Shown here piece after piece: positions 1-6,820 of a stretch of 10,558 nt of DNA. The translations under genes were made by a program, and so were the position numbers. Within the stretch, counting starts at the first letter, position 1, and each line of letters opens with the position of its first letter. The notes under the pieces were generated by a model, which was not told the origin of the DNA, searched no databases, and was given only the letters and a program-made list of their open reading frames with translations. The stretch comes from Deltaproteobacteria bacterium (GTDB lineage Bacteria; Desulfobacterota; DSM-4660; Desulfatiglandales; B25-G16): contig QMLT01000037.1 in assembly GCA_003646875.1 (NCBI GenBank), forward strand, positions 1-10,558, read 5' to 3'.

Positions 1-1
1 C

Positions 2-400
2 CTTACGGCCGGGATGAACAGTTATGTGCGCGAACAGCTAAAATTTGAAACGGATATATCCTATGAAATCCTAAATAAAGAGGTTTCAAAAGAATGGAAT
101 TGGAAATCCGGCCTGGAATGGGGACAAGGTTATGTCGGTGTGGCCGAGAACCTTAAACACAGTATGAGTACGAATAAACACCTTAAGGCATTCATCGCCC
201 ATGGGGTTTTCGATCTCGTCACACCCTATTTTGGCTCGGTGGTTGTCACAAGGCAAATGTCGCTGGACCCAGCCATCACTCCGAATCTCATTCTGAAGAT
301 CTATGAAGGAGGACACATGTTTTACACACATGCTACGAGCCGGGAGATATTCTTTGAAGATGCCAGACAATTTTTTCAGCAGGCCCTATCCCCGAAATGA
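2..400 (+). CDS. Peptidase S10 (serine carboxypeptidase-like) protein, 3' end only
   Basis: The reading frame is open from the window edge, so the start lies upstream; an internal Met at 14 is probably not the true start because the preceding codons (L-T-A-G) continue the family-like sequence. About 132 C-terminal residues are visible. The segment HGVFDLVTPY (Asp at 212-214) matches the S10 catalytic Asp region, and YEGGHMFYTH (His at 314-316) matches the catalytic His region. The catalytic Ser would lie in the missing upstream part. Family members hydrolyse C-terminal peptide bonds, and the bacterial ones are generally exported; export cannot be judged here because the N-terminus is absent. 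The gene ends at TGA 398-400, immediately followed by a stem-loop and a 291-nt gap, so it is probably not part of the downstream operon. Family assignment is fairly secure; the substrate is unknown. Confidence 0.85.
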   Translation, partial: LTAGMNSYVREQLKFETDISYEILNKEVSKEWNWKSGLEWGQGYVGVAENLKHSMSTNKHLKAFIAHGVFDLVTPYFGSVVVTRQMSLDPAITPNLILKIYEGGHMFYTHATSREIFFEDARQFFQQALSPK

Positions 401-445
401 TTCAGTTTCTATACAATAGCCATCCGCTGCTGTTAGAAACTGAAT
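400..445 (+). terminator. 12-bp stem-loop at the end of the peptidase gene
   Basis: The arm at 400-411 (ATTCAGTTTCTA) is perfectly complementary to 434-445 (TAGAAACTGAAT), with a 22-nt loop. It begins on the last base of the peptidase stop codon. It is A+T-rich and no run of T follows it, so it is not a classical intrinsic terminator. It could be a 3'-end stabilising or Rho-associated hairpin, or the trace of a small palindromic element. The inverted repeat is certain; its role is inferred from position. Confidence 0.45.
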
Positions 446-620
446 TGGCGCTACATTAAGTTTTGCGAATAGGTGTTTATGAATCCATTTCATGAAAAAT
501 ACAGCACATATTTGAGTATATCACAAAGAAACGAATCATGCCGAAGTTCGATGAAAAGATAGTAAGAAGGCTTGATATGTGAAACTCTAACTAAAATTGC
601 TAATGCCTAGGATGCTGAAG

Positions 621-649
621 TTGACAATTTCAGAAAATTTTAGTTCAAA
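621..649 (+). promoter_or_regulatory. Possible sigma70-type promoter for the Bat operon
   Basis: A perfect TTGACA lies at 621-626. With a 17-nt spacer the -10 hexamer would be TTCAAA (644-649), which is poor. A better -10-like GATAAT at 666-671 exists but has only a weak -35 partner (GTTCAA, 643-648). The location, 40-70 nt before the first gene of a long operon, supports a promoter in this area, but the exact hexamers are uncertain. Confidence 0.3.
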
Positions 650-675
650 CAACAAATACATAACAGATAATTATG

Positions 676-683
676 AAAGGAGG
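676..683 (+). promoter_or_regulatory. Strong Shine-Dalgarno for the MoxR gene
   Basis: AAAGGAGG lies 8 nt before the ATG at 692. It is close to a full match to the anti-Shine-Dalgarno end of 16S rRNA and is stronger than any other RBS in the window. It fixes the start codon and fits a first gene of an operon, where no upstream translation can supply ribosomes by coupling. Confidence 0.85.
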
Positions 684-691
684 CGTGATAA

Positions 692-1684
692 ATGGAGACA
701 GGAATAACTGCAATCAATGAAAAGGTAAAGAAGGAAAGTGCGTTTATCAGTGCATTGGTTTCAGAAACAAGAAAGGTAATCGTTGGGCAGAGATACTTAA
801 TTGATCGCCTATTGGTTGGTTTGCTTGCCAACGGCCATATGCTTGTTGAGGGAGTTCCGGGTTTAGCCAAGACACTGTCAATAAAAACCTTATCGCAGGT
901 TATTAATACCAAATTTCAAAGGATTCAATTCACGCCGGATTTGCTTCCAGCAGACCTTATCGGAACCCTGATTTACAACCCCAAAGAAGGGACGTTCACC
1001 ACTAAAAAAGGCCCCATTTTTGCCAATATCATTCTTGCTGATGAGATTAACCGTGCGCCGGCAAAAGTACAAAGCGCCCTCTTAGAAGCAATGCAGGAAC
1101 ATCAGGTTACTATTGGCGAAAATACCTTTAAGTTAGATGAGCCATTTTTGGTTATGGCAACCCAGAACCCTATTGAACAGGAGGGGACTTATCCTTTGCC
1201 TGAGGCGCAAATCGATCGGTTTATGCTAAAAATTAATATAACCTATCCCAATAAAGAGGAAGAGCACAAAATCTTAACAGAGATGAGTTTTACCGATAAA
1301 GAGATAAAAGTCAACTCCGTTATTAACCCTGATGATATACTGCGGGCGCGCAAGGTTGTAAATGAAGTATATATGGATGAGAAGATTGAGAAGTACATTA
1401 TCGATATTGTTTTTGCCACCAGGGAGCCGTCTAAATATAAATTAGAAGATTTAGGTAATCTTATCCAGTACGGCGCCTCTCCACGAGCAAGTATTTATCT
1501 CACTCTTGCCTCCAAAGCCTATGCTTTCATTCAAGGCAGAGGCTATGTTACTCCGCAAGACGTTAAGTCCATCGGGCCTGATGTATTAAGGCATAGGGTT
1601 ATTGTAAGTTATGAGGCTGAAGCAGAGGAGAAGACTTCTGAAGATATCATAAAGAAAATATTTGATGAGATAGAAGTGCCGTAA
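692..1684 (+). CDS. moxR: MoxR-family AAA+ ATPase
   Basis: This 330-residue protein has the full MoxR signature. Walker A is GVPGLAKT (residues 54-61) and Walker B is IILADEIN (113-120, Asp117/Glu118). The sensor-1 block VMATQNPIEQEGTYPLPEAQ (154-173) is followed by IDRF, and a sensor-2 motif GASPRAS lies at 261-267. There is no signal or membrane segment, so it is cytoplasmic. MoxR ATPases are encoded beside von Willebrand A proteins and are thought to act as ATP-driven chaperones that mature or load metal into them; the DUF58, BatA and BatB products downstream are the obvious clients. The symbol is given at family level only. It is the first gene of the operon, has its own strong RBS, and is separated by 4 nt from the next gene. 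All nucleotide-binding motifs appear intact. Confidence 0.95.
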   Translation: METGITAINEKVKKESAFISALVSETRKVIVGQRYLIDRLLVGLLANGHMLVEGVPGLAKTLSIKTLSQVINTKFQRIQFTPDLLPADLIGTLIYNPKEGTFTTKKGPIFANIILADEINRAPAKVQSALLEAMQEHQVTIGENTFKLDEPFLVMATQNPIEQEGTYPLPEAQIDRFMLKINITYPNKEEEHKILTEMSFTDKEIKVNSVINPDDILRARKVVNEVYMDEKIEKYIIDIVFATREPSKYKLEDLGNLIQYGASPRASIYLTLASKAYAFIQGRGYVTPQDVKSIGPDVLRHRVIVSYEAEAEEKTSEDIIKKIFDEIEVP

Positions 1685-1688
1685 AAAT

Positions 1689-2570
1689 ATGATTCCAAAA
1701 GAGATCCTTAAACAGATTAGACGCATTCAGATAACTACCTCTCGTATGGTTACCGACGTATTTGCCGGCCAATATCAGAGCGTATTTAAAGGGCGGGGTA
1801 TGGAGTTTGATGAAGTTCGCCAGTATTTCCCGGGAGACGATGTACGTTCCATTGACTGGAACGTTACTGCTCGCACAGGCGAACCTTACATAAAGCAATT
1901 TGTGGAGGAAAGAGAGCTTACAGTAATGTTTCTTTTGGATTTATCCGCTTCAGGTTACTTTGGAACGGTGAATAAGTTGAAACGTCAGTTGGCGGCAGAG
2001 ATTTGTTCGCTTCTTACCTTTGCCGCGATACAGAACAATGATAAGGTGGGGCTAATTGCCTTCACTGACAGAATAGAAAAGTTTGTTCCTCCTCGCAAGG
2101 GTCTGCGTCATGGATTGCGTATTGTGCGGGAGGCGCTATATCTTGAGCCCCAAAGTAAAAAAACTAATATATCAGGCGCCTTAGAATACCTGAGCAGGGT
2201 CTCAAGACGCAGGACAGTAAGTTTTATTATTTCTGATTTCTATGATGATGGATTCGAAAAGTTATTGAGTATCACTAATAAACGGCATGATATCACCGCA
2301 ATAACTATAACAGATCCTAAGGAAATAGATTTACCTAATGTGGGAATTATCACATTATGCGATCCAGAAACAGGGAATGAAACTTTAGTGGATACTTCCA
2401 ATCAGACAATACGCAGGCAGTTTAATGAAAATGCAATGAGAATATTCGAGGAACGTTCAAGATGTTTTAAGCGTATAAACGTCGACAGCGTTGATATTCG
2501 CACCAATATACATTATAGCAAAGTTTTATTTTCATTCTTTCGAATGTGTGAAAAGAGGGCAAGAAGATGA
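1689..2570 (+). CDS. DUF58 domain protein (VWA-like)
   Basis: This 293-residue soluble-looking protein carries the DUF58 hallmark at residues 35-58, including RQYFPGDDVRSIDWN and then TARTGEPYIKQF. A VWA-type fold follows: FLLDLSAS (Asp84, Ser86, Ser88) fits the DxSxS metal-site motif, Thr159 in KTNISGAL fits the MIDAS threonine, and Asp183 lies in ISDF. No transmembrane segments precede the DUF58 motif, unlike many longer DUF58 proteins, so it is probably cytoplasmic or peripheral. DUF58 genes directly follow moxR in most MoxR/Bat clusters, which makes this the nearest candidate partner of the ATPase. It starts 4 nt after the MoxR stop with only a weak RBS, suggesting translational coupling, and its stop overlaps the next start (ATGA, 2567-2570). 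Molecular activity is unknown for the family. Confidence 0.93.
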   Translation: MIPKEILKQIRRIQITTSRMVTDVFAGQYQSVFKGRGMEFDEVRQYFPGDDVRSIDWNVTARTGEPYIKQFVEERELTVMFLLDLSASGYFGTVNKLKRQLAAEICSLLTFAAIQNNDKVGLIAFTDRIEKFVPPRKGLRHGLRIVREALYLEPQSKKTNISGALEYLSRVSRRRTVSFIISDFYDDGFEKLLSITNKRHDITAITITDPKEIDLPNVGIITLCDPETGNETLVDTSNQTIRRQFNENAMRIFEERSRCFKRINVDSVDIRTNIHYSKVLFSFFRMCEKRARR

Positions 2571-3769
2571 AATTGAATGTCATACTCTCAATAATAATCA
2601 TATTAATATTGGGTGTGTTAGTAGTTTTGGTAGCGCAACTACCTGAACGGATAGCTAAACCTACTCAAGCTACAGGAGTATGGAGCCCTACGGATGAGCT
2701 TGACTATGCCAATATGCTTCTTGCCAAAGGATTACAACTCCAGGCAGCTTCGGTTTTCGAAAAATATATTGAGAGCTCAAACGCAAGCAACCAGGAGATT
2801 GCCAGGATATGCTATCGCCTCGGCAATATTTATATGGATTCATACCAGTATGAAAAAGCGCTTACTTTATTTTACCGCGCAGAGATGCTGGATAAGGAAG
2901 CTGACTTTACTCAAGAGATGGACCAGAAAATTGTCGAAGCTTTGGAAAACTTAGGGTTGAGTTCTCAGGCTCAATATGAGCTGGCAAAAAGGGTTTCTTT
3001 AGGTGGCTCATCGACAAAGAGCGGAGAAGTTGTGGCGCGTATAGGCAAACGCGATATTACCCAGTCGGAGATAGATAGCGCGATAGCGGCTGTTCCTGAA
3101 TGGATGCGTAAACAATTGGAACAAAAGTCCCAGAGACTTGAATTCATCCGTAATTATGTGGCTACCGAAGTATTATATGAAAAGGCAAAAAGGTTGGGTA
3201 TAGATAAAAAAATTGAGATACGCGAGGCGGTAGAAAATGCAAAGAAACAGCTAATAGTTCAGAATTACCTGAAGCAAGAGATTGAGAAGAAACTCAAGAT
3301 TGACCCTCAAGATGTGGAAAACTACTATAAGGCAAACCAGGATAAATATACTGAACCTGCAAAGATAAAACTGCGCTATACGGAGTTTGACGAGGATTCA
3401 GACAAAGAAGAAGCGTTAACAGAGCTTAAAGAAACCTCCGGGAAAGAGGTCAAGGGATGGATTAACCGCGGCCAAAGCTATATTAGTGGTATTGGAGAAG
3501 CAAAAGAAGTTATCGAAGGATTGTTTCTTAAGGAAAAAGGAGAATATTCTGACCCTTTAAAAACCAACGATAAATTTTATATATTTTCTATAGAAGATAA
3601 AAACCCGAAAAGGGTAAAGACCTTTGATGAGGTGAAAAGTCGAGCGGAGCATGAATATAGGATGCAAAAAAAACGCAGCATTACAGATTCATTGTTAAGA
3701 GGCGCTTTAGAGGAACAGGAAGTAAAAATTTTTTATAGACCTGGCGACGATGAAAGCCAAAAAAAATAA
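2567..3769 (+). CDS. Membrane-anchored TPR protein with SurA/PpiC-like C-terminal region
   Basis: This protein has 400 residues. Residues 5-23 form an uncleaved-looking hydrophobic anchor (IIIILILGVLVVLV), placing the rest in the periplasm. Residues 44-142 look like TPR helices (for example ICYRLGNIYM and YQYEKALTLFYRAEMLD). Residues 154-262 resemble the helical SurA/PrsA N-terminal chaperone region (VVARIGKRDITQSEID; VENYYKANQDKY). Residues 264-345 resemble a parvulin (PpiC) domain, ending EKGEYSDPLKTNDKFYIFSI. The usual parvulin start (A-x-H-I-L/V) is replaced by KLRYTEF and the GG-x-LG block is not clean, so isomerase activity is doubtful and a chaperone role is more likely. The gene overlaps DUF58 by ATGA, so it belongs to the operon. 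A chaperone for the secreted Bat proteins is a reasonable inference, not a demonstrated role. It is not one of the classical batA-E genes. Confidence 0.75.
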   Translation: MKLNVILSIIIILILGVLVVLVAQLPERIAKPTQATGVWSPTDELDYANMLLAKGLQLQAASVFEKYIESSNASNQEIARICYRLGNIYMDSYQYEKALTLFYRAEMLDKEADFTQEMDQKIVEALENLGLSSQAQYELAKRVSLGGSSTKSGEVVARIGKRDITQSEIDSAIAAVPEWMRKQLEQKSQRLEFIRNYVATEVLYEKAKRLGIDKKIEIREAVENAKKQLIVQNYLKQEIEKKLKIDPQDVENYYKANQDKYTEPAKIKLRYTEFDEDSDKEEALTELKETSGKEVKGWINRGQSYISGIGEAKEVIEGLFLKEKGEYSDPLKTNDKFYIFSIEDKNPKRVKTFDEVKSRAEHEYRMQKKRSITDSLLRGALEEQEVKIFYRPGDDESQKK

Positions 3770-3857
3770 ATACTTATTTCTTTGTCTTACACTGTTAGAA
3801 AGAAGACTTGTTTTAAAAAGGGGAAGTGAAAAAACTACAAAGGAGTTTGGGAAGAGG

Positions 3858-4814
3858 TTGAAGTTCTTTTTGAACTTTCTCATGGGGCTTACCATATTGA
3901 CTTTGATACCGGTTAGTAGCTTTGCTTTAGAACAAGATTCTTCTGATAAGCTGCCTCTGGAGGTTTCTGCCTCAGTGGATAAGGATAAAGCAACCATTGG
4001 CGATAAAATAACCTATACTATCGCCGTTAAGGCAGGCAAGGGTATTGAGATAAAGTTTCCCGAATTTGCCGAAAATCTGGGCGGCTTTGCGATTAAAGAT
4101 TTTGGCACATCAGAAAAGGGATGGTTTAAGACCAAAACCTATCGTCAGTGGTATGTGCTTGATACCTATGTAAGCGGCAAATATTCAATTCCCGAGGCCA
4201 CAATTAAATACAGGAAGAAAGGGCAAGTTGAATGGCAAGAGGTTTCAACTGAAAAGATCACTATAGAAGTGGAGAGTATCTTAAAGAGCGCAGAAGCTAA
4301 ACGCGACATACGAGAAATTGCCGGGCCGATTGGTTTTCCCATTCAAATTCCCTGGTATGTGTGGGCGGTTCTTGCGCTTATAGTCTTAGGAGCAGGTATT
4401 GCCTTCTTTTTATTCAAACGGAAAAAAACTCAAAGTATTTTTGTTCCTCCACGGCCTGCCCATGAAGTGGCTTATGAAGCGCTTAACGCGCTTAAGCAAA
4501 AGGAATATTTAAGGCGAAAAGAACATAAATTGTACTATATTGAATTGTCTGACATTGTGAGGCGGTATCTGGAAAACCGCTTCAATCTGCGTGCACCGGA
4601 AATGACCACAGAAGAATTTTTGAATAGCGTGAAAGACAATAAGGCGCTTATGCTTGAACACAAAAGCCTTTTACGTGATTTTCTTTTCGCTTGCGACTTG
4701 GTTAAGTTCGCAAAGTATGAGCCTGCTGAAAAAGAGGCCGATTCAAGCTTTGAATCAGCAAAACGACTGATTGACCAGACTAAGGAAGAGATTAAGGAAG
4801 AGACTAAAGTATGA
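3858..4814 (+). CDS. Short BatD-like protein: Ig-like domain, TM segment, cytoplasmic domain
   Basis: I place the start at TTG 3858: AAAGGAG lies at 3839-3845, and translation from there gives a clean signal peptide (residues 1-23, ending IPVSSFA). The same frame is open back to ATG 3750, but that version lacks an RBS, overlaps the previous gene by 20 nt and puts 36 odd residues before the signal. With the TTG start the protein has 318 residues. Residues about 33-140 form an Ig-like domain (LEVSASVDKDKATIGDKITY), 165-186 a membrane segment (WYVWAVLALIVLGAGIAFF), and about 200-314 a helical cytoplasmic domain. That last domain shares the pattern LRDFLFACDLVKFAKYEP with the IFSACDMARYAPLE block at the end of BatD, so the protein looks like a BatD with one Ig unit instead of three. 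A DUF4381-like description is also possible for the C-terminus. It ends in ATGA with batA. Confidence 0.75.
   Translation: MKFFLNFLMGLTILTLIPVSSFALEQDSSDKLPLEVSASVDKDKATIGDKITYTIAVKAGKGIEIKFPEFAENLGGFAIKDFGTSEKGWFKTKTYRQWYVLDTYVSGKYSIPEATIKYRKKGQVEWQEVSTEKITIEVESILKSAEAKRDIREIAGPIGFPIQIPWYVWAVLALIVLGAGIAFFLFKRKKTQSIFVPPRPAHEVAYEALNALKQKEYLRRKEHKLYYIELSDIVRRYLENRFNLRAPEMTTEEFLNSVKDNKALMLEHKSLLRDFLFACDLVKFAKYEPAEKEADSSFESAKRLIDQTKEEIKEETKV
4778..4813 (+). repeat. 12-nt tandem repeat containing the batA ribosome binding site
   Basis: GACTAAGGAAGA (4778-4789) is followed by GATTAAGGAAGA (4790-4801) and a diverged third start, GACTAAAG. The repeat encodes the Lys/Glu-rich tail of the preceding protein and duplicates the Shine-Dalgarno-like AAGGAAGAG at 4782-4790 and 4794-4802. 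Only the second copy is at useful spacing, 8 nt before the batA ATG. Confidence 0.6.
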
Positions 4815-5806
4815 ATTTTCATAATCCTTTATTTTTATTATTGATTCCTGTTGTTTTGGCAGGAGCATACTGCTTCCGAAAGAGAAAAATTAAGGCAAGC
4901 CTCACCTTCTCCACAGAAAGGCTTTTGCGCCAGATGAGGCCATCGGTAAAAGTACTTTTAAGCAAAAACATATATTTGTTGCGGATTATAGCTCTTTGCC
5001 TGATACCAGTCGCTTTAGCCAGGCCTCAGTCTCCACTTGAAGAATCCAGGGTTCAAACCGAGGGAATTGATATTGTTTTAGCCTTAGATGTTTCTACAAG
5101 TATGCTTGCTGAGGATTTTACCTTGAAAGGTAAAAGGGTTAACCGTCTAGATGCAGTAAAAGACGTTGTGCAAAGCTTTATCCAGAGCAGGGAAAATGAC
5201 CGCATAGGGTTGGTAGGATTTGCAGGGCGAGCATATACTGTAAGCCCTCTAACTCTTGATTACAGCTGGTTGCTTGGAAACCTTGAACGCGTCCGAATAG
5301 GAATGATTGAAGATGGCACGGCCATAGGTTTGGGCCTGGCTTCCAGTCTAAACCGCCTTAAAGACACAAAAGCCAAAAGCAAAGTAGTTATTTTGCTAAC
5401 CGACGGAAGAAATAATGCCGGTGATATTTCACCTTCTTTAGCGGCGGAAACTGCCAGGTCTTTAGGAATAAAAGTATATACTATTGGCGCTGGCACCAAG
5501 GGGTTAGCTCCTTATCCGGTAAGAGATTTTTTTGGCAATAAGGTTTACCGGTCAATAAAGATAGATATTGACGAGGATACTTTAATGGATATTGCCGCCA
5601 AAACCGGGGCAAAGTATTTCCGCGCTACTGATACAAAGTCTTTACGGGAAATTTACAGTGAGATTGATAAAATGGAGAAGACACCTATGGAAGAGAAAGG
5701 GTATTTGGAATATAAAGAACAATTTAGCGGATTTTTAGGTATTGCCCTTGCGCTGATATTGCTGGAAGTGTGTTTAAGTAATACTATTTTAAGAAAGATA
5801 CCGTAG
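4811..5806 (+). CDS. batA: BatA, membrane-anchored von Willebrand A protein
   Basis: This 331-residue protein has the BatA/BatB architecture: N-terminal membrane segments at about 5-21 and 53-70 (the second ending ALARP), a periplasm-or-cytosol VWA domain at about 86-290, and a C-terminal membrane segment at about 308-326. The MIDAS metal site is complete: LDVSTSM gives Asp93, Ser95 and Ser97, DGTAIG gives Thr170, and LLTDGRNN gives Asp198. It therefore probably binds Mg2+ or another divalent ion and mediates protein-protein contacts. The segment NPLFLLLIP near the start is typical of the family. It is translationally coupled to the preceding gene (ATGA at 4811-4814) and followed 9 nt later by its paralogue batB. 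It is called BatA rather than BatB because it is the first of the pair, and order is the main guide between the two. MoxR is the likely ATPase partner. Confidence 0.92.
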   Translation: MNFHNPLFLLLIPVVLAGAYCFRKRKIKASLTFSTERLLRQMRPSVKVLLSKNIYLLRIIALCLIPVALARPQSPLEESRVQTEGIDIVLALDVSTSMLAEDFTLKGKRVNRLDAVKDVVQSFIQSRENDRIGLVGFAGRAYTVSPLTLDYSWLLGNLERVRIGMIEDGTAIGLGLASSLNRLKDTKAKSKVVILLTDGRNNAGDISPSLAAETARSLGIKVYTIGAGTKGLAPYPVRDFFGNKVYRSIKIDIDEDTLMDIAAKTGAKYFRATDTKSLREIYSEIDKMEKTPMEEKGYLEYKEQFSGFLGIALALILLEVCLSNTILRKIP

Positions 5807-5815
5807 GAGAATAAT

Positions 5816-6820
5816 ATGCGGTTTGCTAATTTAGGCGCTTTACATCTGTTATGGCTTGTAGTAGCGCTTGCTGTATTTTATTTTTGGTCATTTAAAAAAA
5901 GAAAAGCCACAATGGAGCGATTTGCGCAAAAGAACCTTATTACAGATTTAACTCCTTTATTAGATAACAGAAAAAAGAGAGTTAAAATCATTTTGACAGT
6001 TTTGGCGGTTTTTTTGATTGTTTTTTCTTTTTCGCGGCCGCAGTGGGGATTTCATTGGCAGGAGGTAAAGCGTAAGGGTTTGGATATTATTATTGCAGTA
6101 GATACATCCAAAAGCATGCTTGCTGAAGATGTTAAGCCTAACCGATTGGAGCGCGCAAAACTCGCAATAAAAGATTTTACCAGACACTTAAAGGGTGATC
6201 GTGTAGGGCTTATTGCCTTTGCAGGAGAGGCTTTTTTACAGTGCCCTTTAACTGTGGACTATGGCGGATTCCTTCTTTCAGTGAACAGTTTAAACGTTAA
6301 TTTAATTCCCCGCGGCGGCACATCAATTTCCCAGGCGATAAAAGAGGCAATAAGAAGTTATGAGGGTGGACTGAAAAAATATAAAGTATTAATTCTTATC
6401 ACGGATGGCGAAAATACTGCTGGGGCTGATCCATTCAAAGCTGCTGAGAAGGCTAAAGAAAAAGGTGTGAAAGTATTTTGTATTGGCATCGGCACGCCAG
6501 AAGGCGAATTAATTACTCTTACAGATGATATGGGCAACAAAACATTTTTAAAAGACAGTCAGGGCAATGTAGTTAAAACCAGATTAGATGAAACTACCTT
6601 ACAGAAAGTAGCACTTACCACAGGCGGCAGTTATGTCCGTTCTGGAGCAACTCGGTTCGGGCTGGACTTGATATATGAAGAGAAACTTTCTAAAATGGAA
6701 AAACGGGAATTTGAGAGTAAATTAGCCAAGCAATTTGAAGAACGCTTTCAGATTCCCTTAACATTAGCATTTCTATTACTTTTGGGAGAGCTTTTTATAA
6801 GTGAGCGTAGGAAAGCATAG
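5816..6820 (+). CDS. batB: BatB, membrane-anchored von Willebrand A protein
   Basis: This 334-residue paralogue of BatA has the same layout: N-terminal membrane segments at about 8-25 and 56-72 (ending FSFSRPQWG), a VWA domain at about 88-290, and a C-terminal membrane segment at about 313-327. The MIDAS is intact: VDTSKSM gives Asp96, Ser98 and Ser100, GGTSIS gives Thr169, and LITDGEN gives Asp197. AGGAG at 5805-5809 lies 6 nt before the ATG and overlaps the batA stop codon. In Bat systems BatA and BatB are reported to associate, and both are probable substrates of the MoxR ATPase. The last 20 nt overlap the start chosen for batC, which suggests that batC translation depends on ribosomes finishing batB. 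Confidence 0.92.
   Translation: MRFANLGALHLLWLVVALAVFYFWSFKKRKATMERFAQKNLITDLTPLLDNRKKRVKIILTVLAVFLIVFSFSRPQWGFHWQEVKRKGLDIIIAVDTSKSMLAEDVKPNRLERAKLAIKDFTRHLKGDRVGLIAFAGEAFLQCPLTVDYGGFLLSVNSLNVNLIPRGGTSISQAIKEAIRSYEGGLKKYKVLILITDGENTAGADPFKAAEKAKEKGVKVFCIGIGTPEGELITLTDDMGNKTFLKDSQGNVVKTRLDETTLQKVALTTGGSYVRSGATRFGLDLIYEEKLSKMEKREFESKLAKQFEERFQIPLTLAFLLLLGELFISERRKA

Larger units (their letters stand above)
401..691. other. Non-coding gap before the Bat operon
   Basis: Apart from the stem-loop at its left edge and the promoter and RBS near its right edge, nothing coding is convincing here. The longest ATG-started frames are about 27 codons (479-562) and 14 codons (538-582), neither with a clear ribosome binding site. 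Base composition is A+T-rich and there are no tRNA or CRISPR-like structures. It most likely holds the regulatory region of the operon. Confidence 0.6.

Noticed and set aside
479..562. Small reading frame of about 27 codons in the gap before the operon
   Set aside because: It has no ribosome binding site, no recognisable similarity and is of chance length for this A+T-rich stretch.
1647..1898. Open reading frame on the - strand across the MoxR/DUF58 junction
   Set aside because: It lies opposite two well-supported genes and its translation shows no family features; the same holds for the other antisense frames in the window.
2694..2954. Second + strand frame inside the TPR-PpiC gene
   Set aside because: It is wholly nested in another frame of a supported gene, and its translation is Arg/Lys/Trp-rich with no recognisable domain.
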